This document shows positions 60,605 through 64,000 of a stretch of DNA of 64,000 nt, one piece after another (within the stretch, counting starts at the first letter, position 1; each line of letters begins with the position of its first letter). The position numbers and the translations under genes were made by a program. The stretch is taken from NCBI GenBank assembly GCA_003254905.1, contig QANU01033113.1, forward strand, positions 13,979 through 77,978. The letters run 5' to 3'. The DNA is from Nissolia schottii (lineage: Eukaryota > Streptophyta > Magnoliopsida > Fabales > Fabaceae). The notes beneath the pieces are model-generated. The model saw only the letters and a list, made by a program, of their open reading frames with translations, searched no databases and was not told the DNA's origin.

Positions 60605-63600
60605 TCTGATCCTCAGAGCTCTGCTGCGCATATGTTCATGGTGAGACAACAAGCTAGAGGAGGCGCCGCTGCTAGAGGTTCGACGAATGAAGCTCCAGGA
60701 GACAGCAACAAGGGCGATCCAGCTTTGAATCCTGCAAGTCCGTATTACCTGCATCCGAGCGAAAATCCATCGCTGGTTATTGTTCCAGCACTGTTGGCGA
60801 GTGTGAATTATCATAGATGGAGCAGATCTATGAGACGCGCGTTGATTGCTAAGAATAAGTTCAAGTTTCTGAGTGGGGAGATAGAGAAACCTGAGGAGTT
60901 TCACCCGCTCTACGAGGCTTGGGAAAGGTGCAATACGATGATCCACTCTTGGATCATGAACTCCGTGACTCCGGCGATCGCCAGGAGCATCGATGGAATT
61001 GATGATGCTGCAAGCGTGTGGAAGGATTTGAAGGAGAGATTTGCGCAGAGTGACTTCCTTAGAATCTCCAAGCTTCAGCATGATCTGTACACTATTCAAC
61101 AAGGTAACCTGACAGTGATTGAATATTTTAGTGAATTAAAGACTCTATGGGAGGAGCTAGAGAAATATAGACCTTGCATTGACTGTGTGTGCCGTTAGAT
61201 GCACTTGTTTAGCCACAAGAAATAACCGTCTGTTTAGAGAACAGGATTATGTCCTGTGTTTTCTTACTGGATTGGATGAGAGATTTGCTCCTGTTAGGTC
61301 GTAAATTCTAATGAAGGATACTTTGCCTTCACTAAATAGAGTGTTCACTCTGGTTGCTCAGCAAGAACGTGAGCTGAATTGTGAGATGGATGATGTAGTG
61401 AAAGTTAAGATCAATGTGGCTTCCAGTAACAGATCTGGAACCAAAGCCAAGAACAATGGCAAGAATTGCACAAACTGTGGGAAGACTGGACACACTTATG
61501 AAGAATGTTTCAGGATCATTGGATATCCTGCAAACTGGAAATTCAAAAATAACTCCTCTGCAGCAAACTCTGCAACAGCAGTGGATGCAGAACAGAATAA
61601 GGGAAGTTCAGATCAGCAGCAGCAGAATGGAGTATTTGGTTTTACTCAAGAGCAGTACCAAAGTTTATTGGCTCTTTTACAACACAAAAATGCAGCATCT
61701 GTGGCAGTGCCTGCAGCCTCAAGTGATACTGTCACTCATGTCTCTCAAGTGAGCATTGCTCCACCTCAAAACTCAACACAAACAGGTATGAAACACTTTG
61801 TCCCTGCATTGACCTGCAATGAATGGATATTTGATTCTGGCGCGACTGATCATATCTGCTGTGTGATTTCATGTTTTAAGACTTATAGGAGGATTAGGCC
61901 AGTGGAAATAAGGCTGCCTAATGGCTCCAACTTATTGACAGAATATTCTGGTGAAGTGGTGTTCACTTCAGGACTGCACTTGCATAATGTGCTTTTAGTA
62001 ACAGATTTTAGAATAAACTTGATTTCAATTTCAAGATTAGCCAATGCAGGAAACTGCTCACTGACATTTTTCCATGATAAATGTGTCATTCAGGATGTGA
62101 ACAGCATGAGGATGATTGGTTCTGGTAGGCAAATTGGAGGGTTATATCACTTGGTTGCAAGCAACACAAGCCCTGCAGCAGCTCCAGTTTCAACTTCGGT
62201 CACCAGCACCTCAGCAGTTCACATGGCAGATGGGGATGAGTCTGTCATTTCTGAAGATGCACTGTGGCATTTTAGGCTAGGTCATCCTTCACTAGCTAGA
62301 ATGTCTTTGATGAATAAGCAATTTCCTTTTGTTAATAAGGTTGAATTCACACCTTGTGATGTATGTCATTTAGCAAAACAAAAGTGTTTACCCTATACAA
62401 TTAGCAATACAAAGGCAGATGCCAAGTTTGAATTGATTCACATGGACATTTGGGGACCATTCTCTACCATAGGGTATCATGGACACCAGTATTTTCTCAC
62501 TGCTGTAGATGATTTCAGTAGGTTTACCTGGACCTTTATGCTAAAATCCAAATTAGATGTCATGGACAGCATCAGGAGATTCATCACCTTCATTTTGACA
62601 CAATTTAACACTAAGATAAAAGCTATCCGAAGTGACAATGGGCCTGAATTTAACATTCCCAGCTTCTATTCCTCACTAGGAATCATACATCAAACCTCTT
62701 GTAGAGAAACTCCACAGCAAAATGCAAGAGTGGAAAGAAAGCATCGGCATGTTCTTAATGTAGCTAGAGCCATACTTTTTCAATCTAAGTTGCCTAAGAG
62801 GTTTTGGTCCTATGCTGTCATACATGCTACCTACTTGATAAATAGAATAAATACCCCCTGCTGAATAATCGATCTCCCTATCAGGTTTTATATGGTGTAG
62901 CACCTGATATAGCATCACTTAAAACATTTGGAAGGTTATGCTATGCTTCTACAATAAAAGCAGGGAGAGGAAAGTTTGACCCTCGAGCAGATAGATGTGT
63001 TTTTATAGGGTTCAAACCAGGGATGAAGGGTTTTGTGCTGTATAATCTGAGAACCATGGCCATACAAATCTCCAGAGATGTGAGATTTCATGATCATATT
63101 TTTCCATACAAAGCCCTGTCACAAAACCATAGCACCACTGACTCCAGGCCACTGGTGCAAGCTGCTGGGCCTCCAGAACTAGACTACCTTGCTCACTTAC
63201 CCACAACTCAGCAACCTGAACACACCAGTCCCACATCAGTAGATGATGCATCATAGCAACTTCAGAACACATCACTAGTGCCCTCCAGGCCTCGATTCTC
63301 ATCCAGGCAGAGAAGAACACCACAGTTCCTTCAAGATTATTATTGCAACCAAGTGCATATAGCTTCACCAACTGCTCTACCAGCACCTCTACCAAAATGC
63401 TGTAAGTATCCCCTATCATCCTATGTCTCTTATACCAATCTAGCTCATTATTTTATGAAATTCTTGGCTGCCATTGACACAAATGTTGAGCCAAAAACAT
63501 ATGCTGAGGCCAGCAAACATGAGTGCTGGAGGCAGGCAATGGAGGCTGAATTAGAAGCATTGGCCATGAACAACACCTGGCACATCACTGATCTTCCTGC

Positions 63601-63887
63601 AAGTTTTACTCCCATTGGAAATAAATGGGTTTATAAAATTAAAAGAAGGTCTGATGGCTCCATCGAAAGATTCAAAGTGAGGCTTGTGGCAAAGGGGTAT
63701 AACCAAGTTGAAGGCATTGATTATTTCGACACATTCTCACCGGTTGCCAAAATCACCACAATCCGGGTGCTGTTGGCTGTGGCATCTATCAAAGGGTGGC
63801 ATCTACATCAACTGGATGTGAACAATGCGTTTTTACATGGTGATTTGAAGGAGGAGGTTTACATGACCATGCCTGCTGGAATGAAAG

Positions 63888-64000
63888 AATATGACGGAAA
63901 CAAAAACGTAAACGTAAACAAAAACAAGAACGAAGATGAAGAAGAAGAAGAAAATTTTTGTATTCACATGCGCATACTTTTGAACAAGAACACAAACTTT
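63888..64000. repeat. Tandem array unit 4, right part (to window edge)
   Basis: AATATGACGGAAACAAAAAC, then GTAAACGTAAACAAAAACAA and CACATGCGCATACTTTTGAA, matches unit 3 from about 59392 onward. The array unit therefore resumes exactly where it was interrupted at about 60325 and runs off the window. Confidence 0.75.

Larger units (their letters stand above)
60374..63887 (+). mobile_element. Incomplete Ty1/copia LTR retrotransposon
   Basis: A putative 5' LTR (60374-60589) is followed by the initiator-tRNA-Met primer site TGGTATCAGAGC at 60593. The order of domains is that of copia: Gag (about 60632-61190), CCHC knuckle CTNCGKTGHTYEEC (about 61467), aspartic protease WIFDSGATDH (about 61825), integrase with its HFRLGHP leader (about 62265-62860; IRSDNGPEF, ETPQQNARVERKHRH), and the start of reverse transcriptase (about 63520-63885; [53 protein letters not shown]). 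The element ends inside the RT; no RNase H or 3' LTR lies in the window. The coding part is broken at about three or four places. It is a fossil. Age cannot be measured because only one LTR is present. Confidence 0.85.

Noticed and set aside
1-64000. A new multi-gene system such as a biosynthetic cluster or defence island
   Set aside because: The five intact host genes belong to known, unrelated families, and only the MACPF pair is linked by duplication. Nothing in the order or orientation suggests a new joint pathway.

Overview
The window is plant nuclear DNA: AT-rich, with long introns, GT-AG splicing and dense transposon remains. The proteins look eudicot and most resemble Arabidopsis/legume orthologues. 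The repeat style suggests a legume close to soybean, but that is inference from remembered repeat phrases, not a search. All gene models below were spliced by eye. The five intact host genes each close to an exact multiple of three, which supports the junctions.

Layout. 1-13 kb is gene-poor and holds fold-back MITEs, a young gag-only LTR element (1303-3356), two neighbouring terminal-inverted-repeat elements (about 3860-5412 and 5465-6584), and a 997-bp duplicated block whose first copy is fenced by single Ns. The second of the two inverted-repeat elements carries a captured exon of an STK16-like kinase. 13.25-25.87 kb is the + strand Mediator gene MED16/SFR6 (16 exons, 1248 aa). 27.77-32.97 kb is the + strand TRAPP subunit TRAPPC13 gene (12 exons including a 15-bp micro-exon, 441 aa), with a solo LTR in intron 5. 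36.05-37.88 kb is a - strand aluminium-induced/TSJT1-like protein with YGL and LRDR motifs (4 exons, 255 aa). 41.04-54.39 kb is a tandem pair of - strand MACPF genes of the NSL1 type (7 exons each, 611 and 615 aa).

From 55.26 kb to the end the window is transposon-derived. It has a broken MuDR-like transposase (55262-57176), then a head-to-tail array of a roughly 0.87-0.93 kb AT-rich unit (57166-64000). One unit is interrupted by a tRNA-derived SINE with a 14-bp target duplication. Another is interrupted by an incomplete Ty1/copia element (60374-about 63887), after which the array sequence resumes.

The host genes belong to unrelated pathways: transcription co-activation, vesicle tethering, a stress/auxin-responsive amidotransferase-like protein, and cell-death control. 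Only the MACPF pair is linked, by descent. I found no tRNA or rRNA gene, no CRISPR and no clearly new multi-gene system. The most informative signals are structural: exon capture, natural empty-site comparisons inside the array, the paralogue comparison of the MACPF pair, and likely assembly seams at N positions.
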